Below, one piece after another: positions 25,322 to 33,823 of a stretch of DNA of 53,400 nt (position 1 is the stretch's first letter; every line of letters begins with the position of its first letter). The notes under the pieces were generated by a model that had not been told where the DNA came from, searched no databases, and was given only the letters and a program-made list of their open reading frames with translations. This stretch comes from an uncultured bacterium (GTDB lineage: Bacteria; Chloroflexota; Anaerolineae; J036; Brachytrichaceae). Location: positions 1 through 53,400 of the forward strand of contig CAIQQO010000296.1 of assembly GCA_903873965.1 (NCBI GenBank), in the 5' to 3' direction. The translations under genes and the position numbers were made by a program.

Positions 25322-27322
25322 TTACTTCTGGGGTGGGTCAAAGAACAACTGAACGCCTTGGAAGTTGTTGCCAATGGCGAATCCAGCGACTGCCATGTTC
25401 TGCAGGTTCTTCTTGGCGATCATCGGGTACTTGACGTTTTCAACGAAGTTGATGTATGGCAGATTCTCGCGTTCCCATGCGGAACCCTGGTCCACCAGTT
25501 TGTTGTATTCGTCGGAACCAGATACTGATATCCAGCGGGCCTTGTCAAGCTCGTAAGCTTTCTTAATCCACGCTGGCGGTTCAATACCTTGCTTGCCTCT
25601 GGTGGTGAACCAAAGATTCCACATGGTACCGGCGCGGGAAGCATCACCCTCTGTCCAGTCATTGTTCCAGCCTTGGTCGTGGCTCCAGTCCACATGGGCT
25701 TGCAGTTCGTTCGCAGCACTCTTGGCGCCGTAAGCATTGCTTTCCAGCTTCTTGACCGTGGTCTTGATGCCCACTGCGTTCAAGTACTGAGCGGCGAGTT
25801 CCGCTGCGGGGCCGATGTCGGCTGCGGGAGCCTGGTGCTCAATCAGAATGGTGAGAGGCTTGCCATCTGCATAAGTGCGGAAGCCATCTGCGCCTTTCTT
25901 CAGGCCCATGTCGTCGAGGAGTTTCTCGGCGCCGGCTTTGTCATAGTTCATGTTTGCCTCGCCGACTGTGACGGCCGGGAGTGAAGCATAACCATAATAA
26001 AGCGTGTCGATCATTTCCTTGCGGTTCATGGCCTTGCTGACGGCCTGGCGGAAGCGGATGTCCTGGGAAGCTTTCTGCCAGTTGGTGTCAGAGTAGGTTT
26101 GGTTCAGGCTCAAACCTGATGAATCAACATGCATGTCGAGCAGAATCGTATTGATATTAGCCTTGGTTTCTGCTTCTTTGTACATGGGCACTTTAATCAA
26201 AGCAGTGGATTCGCGCAGGTAGTCAACGTCGCCGCTGACGACTTTCACGTTCACCATTTCGACGTCGGCAGCCTGTACAGAGATGATTTCATCGATGTAG
26301 GGGAGCTGCTTGCCTTCGGTGTCAACCATGTAGAAGTAGGGGTTGCGTTTGAACTTCAAGATACCCTGGTCAGCTTTCACTGGAATCCAAGGATAAAGTC
26401 CGGGGTATTCCGCACAACGAGGGTTGGTCATGTCCCAGTTCTGGCAGCGCTTGAGGTTGAACAGGTTCCACCACTCGTTAGTGAGTTTGTTCGCAGTCAG
26501 GTCAGCGGCCATTTTCTCAAGCGTGGTGTACTTAACATGGTATTGCTTGAGGAACTTGGATGGGTTGATGATCAGCGTATAACCGTTCCATCCTTCAATG
26601 CCCATGGCGCGCAGGAAGCCACCGTAGGGCGCCGAGAAAGAAATCTTGAAGGTGAAGTCGTCGACGATCTTTAAAGTGGCGGGGGCGCCATCTGGGGCCT
26701 TGCCAACCTTGAACTGGTTTGGTACGCCATTCGGATACAGTTTGTCATTGCCGTAGATGTCTTCCCATGTGAAGCGGACATCTTCAGTAGTGACTGCATC
26801 GCCAGTTGACCACTTCAGTCCCTTACGAATTGTGAACGTAAAGTCCTGGTTGTTGTTCTCAACTTTGAAATCGGATACGACGTTGCCCTGGATACCTGCC
26901 ACGCTGAGGTCAGGCGCTTTCATCAGAGCTTCGTCCATCATAACGAATACATCGGGCGACCAGTTGGCGCTGGCGTGTGCGGTGTGCAGTGTGCCACCAT
27001 ACTTGCCAGCTTTCCAGTCGGGGAGATTCTTGGTGGACTGTAAGACGCCGGGGCCGACAATGAAGGGGTCGGTGGGTAGGCGCTGATCTACTGGTGGAAT
27101 CGTACCGGCTTTGACCATGTCGGCCAAAATCGGGGCTTCCTGGAATTTGCTCGGTTTGGCGATGGGAGCAGCGGTAGCATCAGCCGCCTTTGGGGCAGCA
27201 GTAGCTTCAGCCGCTTTCGGGGCAGTCGTGGCTGCAGGTGTCGCGGCTCCGCCGCAGGCTGCTAGCATCGAGGCTGAGGCCAAAAGCACAAAATACTTCA
27301 TCAAGTGCGATGGCTTATTCAT
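25322..27322 (-). CDS. Peptide-type substrate-binding lipoprotein (SBP_bac_5 family)
   Basis: Binding protein of 666 aa for the Opp-type importer. Signal peptide with lipobox LAAC (about residues 19-22), then an Ala/Thr/Lys/Pro linker in which the DNA carries a 27-base tandem duplication. The SBP_bac_5 body is recognisable from FTIRKGLKWSTGDAVTTEDV and FRQAVSKAMNRKEMID. It is longer than typical OppA/DppA (about 520-550 aa). Aromatic-rich loops such as NEWWNLFNLKRCQNWD occur in branches that bind sugars as well as peptides, so the ligand is open. The Shine-Dalgarno AAGGAG lies 10 bases before the ATG. The leader is long. Confidence 0.93.
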   Translation of the reverse strand: MNKPSHLMKYFVLLASASMLAACGGAATPAATTAPKAAEATAAPKAADATAAPIAKPSKFQEAPILADMVKAGTIPPVDQRLPTDPFIVGPGVLQSTKNLPDWKAGKYGGTLHTAHASANWSPDVFVMMDEALMKAPDLSVAGIQGNVVSDFKVENNNQDFTFTIRKGLKWSTGDAVTTEDVRFTWEDIYGNDKLYPNGVPNQFKVGKAPDGAPATLKIVDDFTFKISFSAPYGGFLRAMGIEGWNGYTLIINPSKFLKQYHVKYTTLEKMAADLTANKLTNEWWNLFNLKRCQNWDMTNPRCAEYPGLYPWIPVKADQGILKFKRNPYFYMVDTEGKQLPYIDEIISVQAADVEMVNVKVVSGDVDYLRESTALIKVPMYKEAETKANINTILLDMHVDSSGLSLNQTYSDTNWQKASQDIRFRQAVSKAMNRKEMIDTLYYGYASLPAVTVGEANMNYDKAGAEKLLDDMGLKKGADGFRTYADGKPLTILIEHQAPAADIGPAAELAAQYLNAVGIKTTVKKLESNAYGAKSAANELQAHVDWSHDQGWNNDWTEGDASRAGTMWNLWFTTRGKQGIEPPAWIKKAYELDKARWISVSGSDEYNKLVDQGSAWERENLPYINFVENVKYPMIAKKNLQNMAVAGFAIGNNFQGVQLFFDPPQK
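27171..27224 (-). repeat. 27-base tandem repeat in the binding-protein linker
   Basis: Two adjacent 27-base copies (27171-27197 and 27198-27224) matching at about 23 of 27 positions encode the repeated TAAPKAAEA/TAAPKAADA linker after the lipobox. The repeat keeps the frame and probably expanded by replication slippage. Confidence 0.75.
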
Positions 27323-27472
27323 AATGAACTCACTCCTTATTCACGAACGGAACTTGACGGGAAAGAATAGACTGTCATCTATTCAGCGAAGGCAAAATGC
27401 CAAATGACTAACGTTATTGGTTTTGATATTGGGGGATATTGCTTGTGGCTTGTTACCTCCTTAATGTGTCTT

Positions 27473-27646
27473 TCACGCATGGATGCTATAGTCATACGGG
27501 CAGTCCAACGGGTGGGTGTTGAGTACCAGTAACTCCGACGGGTCATCAGAGTCGCTTTCCAATGACAGCGCGCGCAGAAAACGCGACACGTGGGCCAACA
27601 TCATCATGTTGACGGTGGTTGCGAGACCTCCGTTTAGTGTCATCAT
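27473..27646 (-). CDS. Possible 57-aa small protein in the opp leader
   Basis: An ATG-initiated 57-codon frame lies between the predicted promoter (27721-27749) and the peptide-binding-protein gene. It encodes a Met-rich, mildly hydrophobic N-terminal half (VNMMMLAHVSRFLRAL) and an acidic second half (SLESDSDDPSELL, then HPLDCPYDYS). I recognise no family. There is only a weak Shine-Dalgarno (AGAAG), though an AAGGAGGT follows shortly after its stop. The surrounding 567-base gap otherwise holds the promoter and nothing else I can identify. It could be a real small protein, a leader peptide or chance. Confidence 0.3.
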   Translation of the reverse strand: MMTLNGGLATTVNMMMLAHVSRFLRALSLESDSDDPSELLVLNTHPLDCPYDYSIHA

Positions 27647-27720
27647 CTTCTGATTAAGCCTGCCAGCATCGGGCGGTAACTAGGCGCCATGCAAATGAAG
27701 ATATGCGGTTAAGCATCGTC

Positions 27721-27749
27721 AGTGTAATAGCTGGGCCCGAGATTGTCAA
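27721..27749 (-). promoter_or_regulatory. Predicted promoter of the opp-type operon
   Basis: On the minus strand: perfect -35 TTGACA (complement of 27744-27749), 17-base spacer, -10 TACACT (complement of 27721-27726). Transcription would start near 27714, giving a leader of about 390 bases before the binding-protein ATG. Confidence 0.6.
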
Positions 27750-27889
27750 TCACCCGGTGCAGTGGTTGTTGTACCGACGAAAAATAGTCAAGGGTGCAAC
27801 ACATCCGAAGCCGATCAGCTCTTTACCACAGACCCCAATGCAATTCTTCTGATGATACATAGCGTATCGGCCAACTCACAAATGGGGGA

Positions 27890-28204
27890 TTACGGTTTCA
27901 GACGTTGCGCTAGCTCATGTGCCAGCGCAAGTCCTTCTTCCGATAATGTTACAGAGCGCGCGCGCCGGCTTTGGTGGATCAGCCCGCGGTCTTCAAGCGC
28001 ATTCAAGGTGCTGTACGTGAATCCCTTCCACGCTTTTCGTAGGCCTGTACTAGGTCCGTTTTTCTCTTCCCAGGATGAGAGAAACAACAGTAGCAGCGTT
28101 AGTTCTTCAATTAATTCCTGCTGTTCCAGGTCCTGTTCTGATGGCTCATCCGTGTTGGATATCATAGGGATCTGCTGTCCTTGAACTTTTCCGGGAGGTG
28201 CCAT
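27890..28204 (-). CDS. DUF6429-like small protein
   Basis: 104-aa protein whose C-terminal part matches what I know of the DUF6429 family: a leucine-rich helix (LIEELTLLLLFLSSWEE), the signature RKAWKGFTYSTLNALEDRGLI, and SVTLSEEGLALAHELAQRL. The layout suggests a winged-helix-like small fold; no function is established. The frame opens at 28204, but a second ATG at 28165 (MISNTDEPS) gives a more usual family N-terminus. Neither start has a convincing Shine-Dalgarno. The gene stands alone between the icd terminator and the opp promoter. Confidence 0.7.
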   Translation of the reverse strand: MAPPGKVQGQQIPMISNTDEPSEQDLEQQELIEELTLLLLFLSSWEEKNGPSTGLRKAWKGFTYSTLNALEDRGLIHQSRRARSVTLSEEGLALAHELAQRLKP

Positions 28205-28441
28205 TTCAGCATGAATTGCACTTGTACCGCTGCGATATCGTAGCCTAGCAGCAAGTTCCCCCCGGAAATAGACACCTGGGACATATCACTGCCGCTTGAT
28301 ACTTGGGCAGTCGTGAACGCCGTATTGTCGAACCGGCGCACATCTCGCCGAAACCGGTGGATGATTGGCATATCGTCGCGGATTATACGCAATCGCCATA
28401 ACGCCTTAGTCAGGAACAGAGAGAGCGTGGAATTGTGAGAA

Positions 28442-28470
28442 TAAAAACAGCGGGCGCTACTTGCACCCGC
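28442..28470 (-). terminator. Intrinsic terminator of icd
   Basis: An 8-bp GC-rich stem (28450-28457 with 28463-28470, one G-T pair) and 5-base loop, followed on the minus strand by TGTTTTTATT. It lies 23 bases after the icd stop. The rest of the 289-base gap toward the DUF6429-like gene shows no recognisable feature. Confidence 0.85.
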
Positions 28471-28493
28471 CGTAGAGAGCAGACGTACTTTAT

Positions 28494-29906
28494 CTACAGA
28501 TTGGAAATGATGGCAGTGCCAAATTCGCTGCACTTCAGTTCCTTCGCGCCATCCATCTGGCGGGCGAAGTCGTAAGTGACGGTTTTCTGGGCAATGGTCT
28601 TCTCAAGGGCTTCGATAATCGCATCTGCTGCTTCCACCCAACCCATAAAGCGCAGCATCATCTCACCGCTGAGGATCACTGAACCCGGATTTACTTTGTC
28701 CAGGTTGGCATATTTCGGCGCGGTGCCATGGGTTGCTTCGAACACCGCATGACCCGTCATGTAGTTGATATTACCGCCAGGCGCTATGCCAATGCCGCCA
28801 ACCTGTGCAGCCAGAGCGTCGCTCAAGTAGTCTCCGTTCAGGTTGAGCGTAGCAATGACATCAAACTCTTCAGGGCGCGTTAAAACTTGCTGCAGTGTGA
28901 TATCAGCAATGGAATCGCGTATCATCAACAGCTTCTTCCATTTGCCGCCGGCGTGCGTAGGTACCAGTTTCAACGCCTCTTCCACTTCGGCGCACACTTC
29001 AGCTTGCTGTGCCGGCGTCATCATGTCATAGCCAGGATCGATCTGCTTGGCATTCTCTTCAATGCTGATGCCGTTATTGGCATCATAATTGCCGATGATC
29101 CAGCTTTCGCGCTGTGTAATGATCTGGTTGCGAAATTCACGCTTAGCCAGGTTGTAACCCCAGTCGCGGAAAGCGCCTTCCGTGAACTTCATGATGTTGC
29201 CTTTATGCACCAGGGTCACGCTCTTGCGGTTAAAACGCAACGCGTATTCGATGGAAGAGCGGATCAAACGTTCCGTTCCGGGTTGCGAAACGGGCTTAAC
29301 CCCTACGCCAATTTCAGTGACTGCCTCAATGCCAAAGCGCACCTTTTTGTATTCCTTGGGCATCTCTGTCCTGAGGAAGTTCAAAATCTTAACGGCGGCA
29401 TCAGAGCCTGCCTCAAAGTCAATTCCGGCGTAAATGTCCTCCGTGTTCTCGCGGAAGATCACCATGTCGACTTTCTCTGGGCGCTTTACCGGAGATGGAA
29501 CACCCGTAAAGTACTTGACGGGACGAAGGCATACATACAGATCAAGCATCTGACGCAGCGCGACATTGAGCGATCGGATGCCTTTGCCGATGGGTGTTGT
29601 TAATGGCCCTTTGATACCGACCAGAAACTGATTGAAAGCATCTACAGTTTCCTGTGGAAGCCAGTCGCCAAACTGTCGAAAGGCGGATTCGCCCGCAAAG
29701 ACTTCCATCCAGTGGATCTTGCGCTTTCCGCCGTAGCACTTTTCAACCGCAGCATCAAACACGCGTACACTTGCCGCCCAAATGTCGGGTCCCGTGCCAT
29801 CACCGCGAATAAAAGGAAGAATCGGGTTGTCCGGCACTTGCATCGCGCCGTCTTTCATGACGATGGATGAGCCGCCCGCAGGTACAGTTACGTTTTTGTA
29901 TGTCAT
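28494..29906 (-). CDS. icd: NADP-dependent isocitrate dehydrogenase
   Basis: TCA-cycle enzyme that oxidatively decarboxylates isocitrate to 2-oxoglutarate. The 470-aa protein is of the E. coli-like homodimeric type: [12 protein letters not shown] near residue 33, the isocitrate-binding [21 protein letters not shown] (the Ser is equivalent to the regulatory Ser113 of E. coli), [15 protein letters not shown], and [19 protein letters not shown]. It is longer than the E. coli enzyme (416 aa) because of internal insertions. A consensus -10 TATAAT (complement of 29913-29918) ends only six bases before the ATG and no Shine-Dalgarno is present, so the mRNA may be leaderless. A clean terminator follows. 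It is 87 bases from the stop of the 1241-aa gene. Confidence 0.96.
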   Translation of the reverse strand: MTYKNVTVPAGGSSIVMKDGAMQVPDNPILPFIRGDGTGPDIWAASVRVFDAAVEKCYGGKRKIHWMEVFAGESAFRQFGDWLPQETVDAFNQFLVGIKGPLTTPIGKGIRSLNVALRQMLDLYVCLRPVKYFTGVPSPVKRPEKVDMVIFRENTEDIYAGIDFEAGSDAAVKILNFLRTEMPKEYKKVRFGIEAVTEIGVGVKPVSQPGTERLIRSSIEYALRFNRKSVTLVHKGNIMKFTEGAFRDWGYNLAKREFRNQIITQRESWIIGNYDANNGISIEENAKQIDPGYDMMTPAQQAEVCAEVEEALKLVPTHAGGKWKKLLMIRDSIADITLQQVLTRPEEFDVIATLNLNGDYLSDALAAQVGGIGIAPGGNINYMTGHAVFEATHGTAPKYANLDKVNPGSVILSGEMMLRFMGWVEAADAIIEALEKTIAQKTVTYDFARQMDGAKELKCSEFGTAIISNL

Positions 29907-29993
29907 GTCTGTATTATAGGCACTCTGACTACGATTTGAGTATATTAGACACGTTTGAGATAGAAGACAGACATGCCTGGTATTTGATAGTCG

Positions 29994-32900
29994 TCAACCA
30001 TTTTGCGCAGTGGCTGGCACAGGTTGACTCTCAGCATTCTCTTGATTCCCCGTTTCATCGTCCTTGTTTTTATTCTTTCTCCTTTCTGCCCTGACAAAAT
30101 CCGTCAGGCTTTTTTCGTCATGCAAGCCTACTGAGGCCATCATTTCGAAATGATCAATCAACATCTGGTTGATGTCGTTCTTCTTCTTCTTTTTTACATA
30201 TTCACTGAGTGTGGCAATGGGTTCTTCCTTGGCAGCGCGCTTACTCTCCTGATGCCAGTAAAAACTCTTCTGAATATCGGGAGAATCCATCAGAACTTTA
30301 ATGATCTGCGGCTCGAGTGATTGGTCGAACTTGGAGATGAAGGCCGCTTTTTCGACACGGTTTTTTGCGCGTCGATATTGGCCAAATGCCGATGCCATCG
30401 ATTTCAGCGGCGTTGTCAATCCCATACTTTTAATTTGGGGAACACCGATCTTGGCAAGTACCTCTGTCCAGGTCATGTTAGTCGTATCCAGGGCTGCCAG
30501 GTCTGCTAGTTTTTTACCGGTTCCCTCAAATAACTTTACCAGTTCCTTAAAGTAAAAATTGACCTTCAATCGCTCCTGAAAACTCATCAAGTCATTTGAA
30601 AGGACGCCCGGATTGTATTTATAAGTACCGCCGAAAGCATGCAGGGAGCGTGCAGCAGAATAGAAAGCAATGCGATAGGATTCGGCCGCAAAGGTTTCGG
30701 CTGTTGGGTACTTCTGCCGCAGGATGGCATCAGTCATGATGGAGGTCATGGAATTGACTAACTGGTCGGCCACACCCGCACCCAGGTTCTGAACTGCATT
30801 GCCAATCATCTTGGCTGTGTTCTCACGACCGGCTGCAATCCAGTTCAACATATGCTGTGTACTCTCAAAATCGATTCTCTCCGCAATTCGTTTACGGAAG
30901 TCAGCAAATTCATCGAGGTATGAAGCCACAACAGCGCCGATGATTTCCTGCACGTTCTCACTGCTGACCAGCTTGTAGTCAGTACCCAGGAGCGCCTCCT
31001 TTGCGCCATACTTGGCCATCAACGCCGCCACCGCAGAGGCAATTGCCCATCCACCTTGCGCACCTCCGGTGGCAATCGAAGCAACAAGCTCAACGGCTAA
31101 CTCGACGGCGCCGGCAATCAGGTCGGCGACTTCCTTTTCTTCTGCCCGGTAGACTGCCATTGCTGCATCGAACTGCTCTTCGCTATGTTCGACCAGATCG
31201 GCCGTTGTTCTTTTTTCGGATTGTTGCATCAGGACGCCGTAAGAAGGATCTGTCCGCGCATTTTCGGTATTGCCGGCGAACTCCATGGTCTGAAGCTGAT
31301 GCTCCGCAAACGCACTGGAATCACCTGAACCCGTCTTGGCTGCTTTGGCTTTCATCGCGCCATGAAGTACACCACTGAGTGCACCAGTACGACTCGATGC
31401 CAACCTTTGTTGTGCGCGTTTCACTTTCTGGTCGACATCCTGTTTGTTCAAAGGCGCCAGGATGCGCAGCAATTCCTGGTAGTTGTAGCCTTTGCCGTTG
31501 TCAAACCGCTTGAGGATCTCTAGAAAGGCGTCACTCGGCTTTTTAGCGCTGCTTGCCGTATAACCTTGAAACTGGCGCATGTAATGTCCAACTGCGCTTT
31601 CTCGTAGATCAGGCTTGATGCCCGCAGTGGTGAGGAATGCAAGCAGGTCAGCCAGATCGCCATCAGCCGGCGCCTGGCTGTCAATTGGATTATTCTTGAC
31701 CTCGAATTCAGTTTTGATGCGATTGGCGCCACGTTCAGCATTTGTTTCGATGCGCGGATCCAGCAAGGCGTAAATGCGCATAAATCGCATGTCCGTTGCA
31801 TTCACCGGCACAATATCATCGGCCCTGAATGCTGGTCGGATGACGCTGCCATCGGTATCTTTGATAGACTTACCGGCATCGTTGAAATAGTGTTCAAGTT
31901 GACCGCTTGCCCATGCTTTGGTCACCAGTGACTGGACTTGCTCATACTGACCAGCCCTGCCTGCTGCGTATACCTGGTCAGCAATACTGTTGGCGCCTCC
32001 GACGGCGTTGCGTAATTGAGCTGTGTTCTGATCATCCAATCGGATGGATTTGCTGCCGGCTTTCCGGTCATTGAGAATACGATTCCTGACTCGCAACCAC
32101 TCCTCTTCCAACTGCCGTAAATTGTCGTCCTTATTCTTTTTTGCCAGTTCAATGCGGCGCGACCAGGCCTGCTGAAGCAATTGTGCAGCTCGAATTACCT
32201 CCTGGTCGTTAGTCCCAACGCCTGCTGCGGCTGTTAATGCGTTTTCTGCCGCCTTGATCTGCATTTCAATCTCAACCGATTCGCTGACCTTGCCTTTGCT
32301 ATCCTCGAGTTTTTTTGCATTTTCATAAGAATCGAGGTAAGCGCGGGCAATCTGCCATTTCTCGTTGAACAAAACACCTTTTAGTTCACTTTTCATGACG
32401 TTGTAGAGGTATTCGTTTGACCACCCTTTGCCTTTTATATGGTTAGCCCAATCCATATCAAGTTGCCGGAAGGCATCGTATCCCTTCGACAACACACGCC
32501 ACAGGACATCAAGTGCACGTGTGTCATGAGTGCCGGCAATTCCAGCAGTTTCTGCATAGAGCAGGTCGGCATCAGTCAGGTTACGGTCCAGTAAAGCTAT
32601 CGCCTGTTCCGCTTCCCAATCAGCCAGCAGACCCTGCATCAATGCGCGTATGTCACCCTCTAGGGACCTGTTACCCATCCCGGAGTACACATCCTCATAC
32701 AGTACTCGCACCGACTGACGCGTTGAAACAGACTTCATCCCTTTGAGCACATCGATAACGCTTGATGCTTTTCCCACATTGGCCATCAAAATGAGCGCCA
32801 GCTTGCAGTGCTTCACGTTATCGCTGCCATGCCGCAGCGTGGCCAGCGCCCTGATGGCGAACTCATCCGGTCCGTAGCCTTTGAGCCTTCCCGCGAGTGA

Positions 32901-33719
32901 TTGTTGGAACATGAATTCATAGCGCCCTTCCATCGTCACACGCTCGCCAGGTGAAAAAGTCATTAAGGCGCGGTAGATGCCCTCGGCTGGTTGCGAAAAA
33001 CGAACCATCCGCTCAATTTGAGCGCAATGCTCATTTTGAGTTCTGACTAACTCATCATTGTCTGGCCGATTTGCAACAGGAATGGACTGAGCATCAGGCT
33101 TATCAACTGCGGACCCGGTCGAAGGTTTCGTTGCCGATTCGGATTGTTGGTTCCCCGAAGTAGGCTGGATTTTGCGCTGGACTTTAGTCGATCGCCTAAG
33201 TTCGGCGTTTTCGGCGCCTATACCGGTGGTGAATCTTTGCCTGCTGATATCGGTCATGCGCCAAATCTGCATAGGCGGCTTGTTGGGAGGGTCGGGTGGA
33301 GCAGCAGCAGGCGCCATGGGGCGCGATGTTGTATAGATCGAATTCGGCAGCGCTAAAGGTGCACTCCCCGCGGGTGATGGCAAGTTGGAGATCAATGAAG
33401 CACCGGGGTTTCCAGATGCCAATGTAGAGGGCCGCACGGGTTTTGGCGTCTCAGTATGGGTCGTTTGTGATATCAGGCGATGCGTGGCGCGATTCCCAAT
33501 CGCGCGCTGCAATGTGAGTACGCGACTGGGTGTGGGAGGTGTTGTGTACGAAGTGACTTTGCGAACTACCTCATGAATACTCTCAACTGGGTGACTATGG
33601 GCGCCAGGTTCCGCGTGACCTGTTTTAGTATCAGGAGCCTTTGCCTGCTCATGGTCAGATTGCGCGTCATCTTTCTTAACCGATCTGCCCTTTGACAATA
33701 CTTTTGGTTTCTCGCTCAT
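29994..33719 (-). CDS. Large cytoplasmic protein with eCIS-associated LQRxIGN motif
   Basis: 1241-aa protein without signal peptide. The first 50 residues are polar. Then comes TLQRAIGNRATHRLI (residues 69-83), the short motif that precedes the DUF4157/eCIS_core region in proteins linked to extracellular contractile injection systems, followed by a Pro/Ser-rich linker with VQRKIQP, also typical of that group. The metallopeptidase motif HExxH of eCIS_core is absent. Residues about 230-800 are almost wholly alpha-helical with charged repeats, some with GTxD-like turns reminiscent of annexin-type repeats in such proteins. A Gly/Ala-rich hydrophobic stretch (about 900-950, ELVASIATGGAQGGWAIAS) could insert in a membrane. 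The C-terminus is Lys/Glu-rich. No tube, sheath or baseplate gene is nearby. Function unknown; a cargo or effector is my inference. Confidence 0.6.
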   Translation of the reverse strand: MSEKPKVLSKGRSVKKDDAQSDHEQAKAPDTKTGHAEPGAHSHPVESIHEVVRKVTSYTTPPTPSRVLTLQRAIGNRATHRLISQTTHTETPKPVRPSTLASGNPGASLISNLPSPAGSAPLALPNSIYTTSRPMAPAAAPPDPPNKPPMQIWRMTDISRQRFTTGIGAENAELRRSTKVQRKIQPTSGNQQSESATKPSTGSAVDKPDAQSIPVANRPDNDELVRTQNEHCAQIERMVRFSQPAEGIYRALMTFSPGERVTMEGRYEFMFQQSLAGRLKGYGPDEFAIRALATLRHGSDNVKHCKLALILMANVGKASSVIDVLKGMKSVSTRQSVRVLYEDVYSGMGNRSLEGDIRALMQGLLADWEAEQAIALLDRNLTDADLLYAETAGIAGTHDTRALDVLWRVLSKGYDAFRQLDMDWANHIKGKGWSNEYLYNVMKSELKGVLFNEKWQIARAYLDSYENAKKLEDSKGKVSESVEIEMQIKAAENALTAAAGVGTNDQEVIRAAQLLQQAWSRRIELAKKNKDDNLRQLEEEWLRVRNRILNDRKAGSKSIRLDDQNTAQLRNAVGGANSIADQVYAAGRAGQYEQVQSLVTKAWASGQLEHYFNDAGKSIKDTDGSVIRPAFRADDIVPVNATDMRFMRIYALLDPRIETNAERGANRIKTEFEVKNNPIDSQAPADGDLADLLAFLTTAGIKPDLRESAVGHYMRQFQGYTASSAKKPSDAFLEILKRFDNGKGYNYQELLRILAPLNKQDVDQKVKRAQQRLASSRTGALSGVLHGAMKAKAAKTGSGDSSAFAEHQLQTMEFAGNTENARTDPSYGVLMQQSEKRTTADLVEHSEEQFDAAMAVYRAEEKEVADLIAGAVELAVELVASIATGGAQGGWAIASAVAALMAKYGAKEALLGTDYKLVSSENVQEIIGAVVASYLDEFADFRKRIAERIDFESTQHMLNWIAAGRENTAKMIGNAVQNLGAGVADQLVNSMTSIMTDAILRQKYPTAETFAAESYRIAFYSAARSLHAFGGTYKYNPGVLSNDLMSFQERLKVNFYFKELVKLFEGTGKKLADLAALDTTNMTWTEVLAKIGVPQIKSMGLTTPLKSMASAFGQYRRAKNRVEKAAFISKFDQSLEPQIIKVLMDSPDIQKSFYWHQESKRAAKEEPIATLSEYVKKKKKNDINQMLIDHFEMMASVGLHDEKSLTDFVRAERRKNKNKDDETGNQENAESQPVPATAQNG

Positions 33720-33823
33720 TCCAATCCAATCCAGTACAGCAATCCCGAATGAATCTGAAGCTATATAGGTAGAAGCCCATGAGCGATGGAGGGGCCGGCC
33801 ATACCTACTACGTACCAGAAACG

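Noticed and set aside
27459..27470. TTACCTCCTTA on the + strand, resembling the 3' end of 16S rRNA
   Set aside because: Only about eleven bases match and no other rRNA sequence flanks it. On the minus strand it is simply an unused Shine-Dalgarno-like AAGGAGGT.
28162..28533. A 123-codon minus-strand frame spanning the icd terminator
   Set aside because: It runs through the end of icd, across an intrinsic terminator and into the DUF6429-like gene. Composition is unlike a protein and no start signal is seen.
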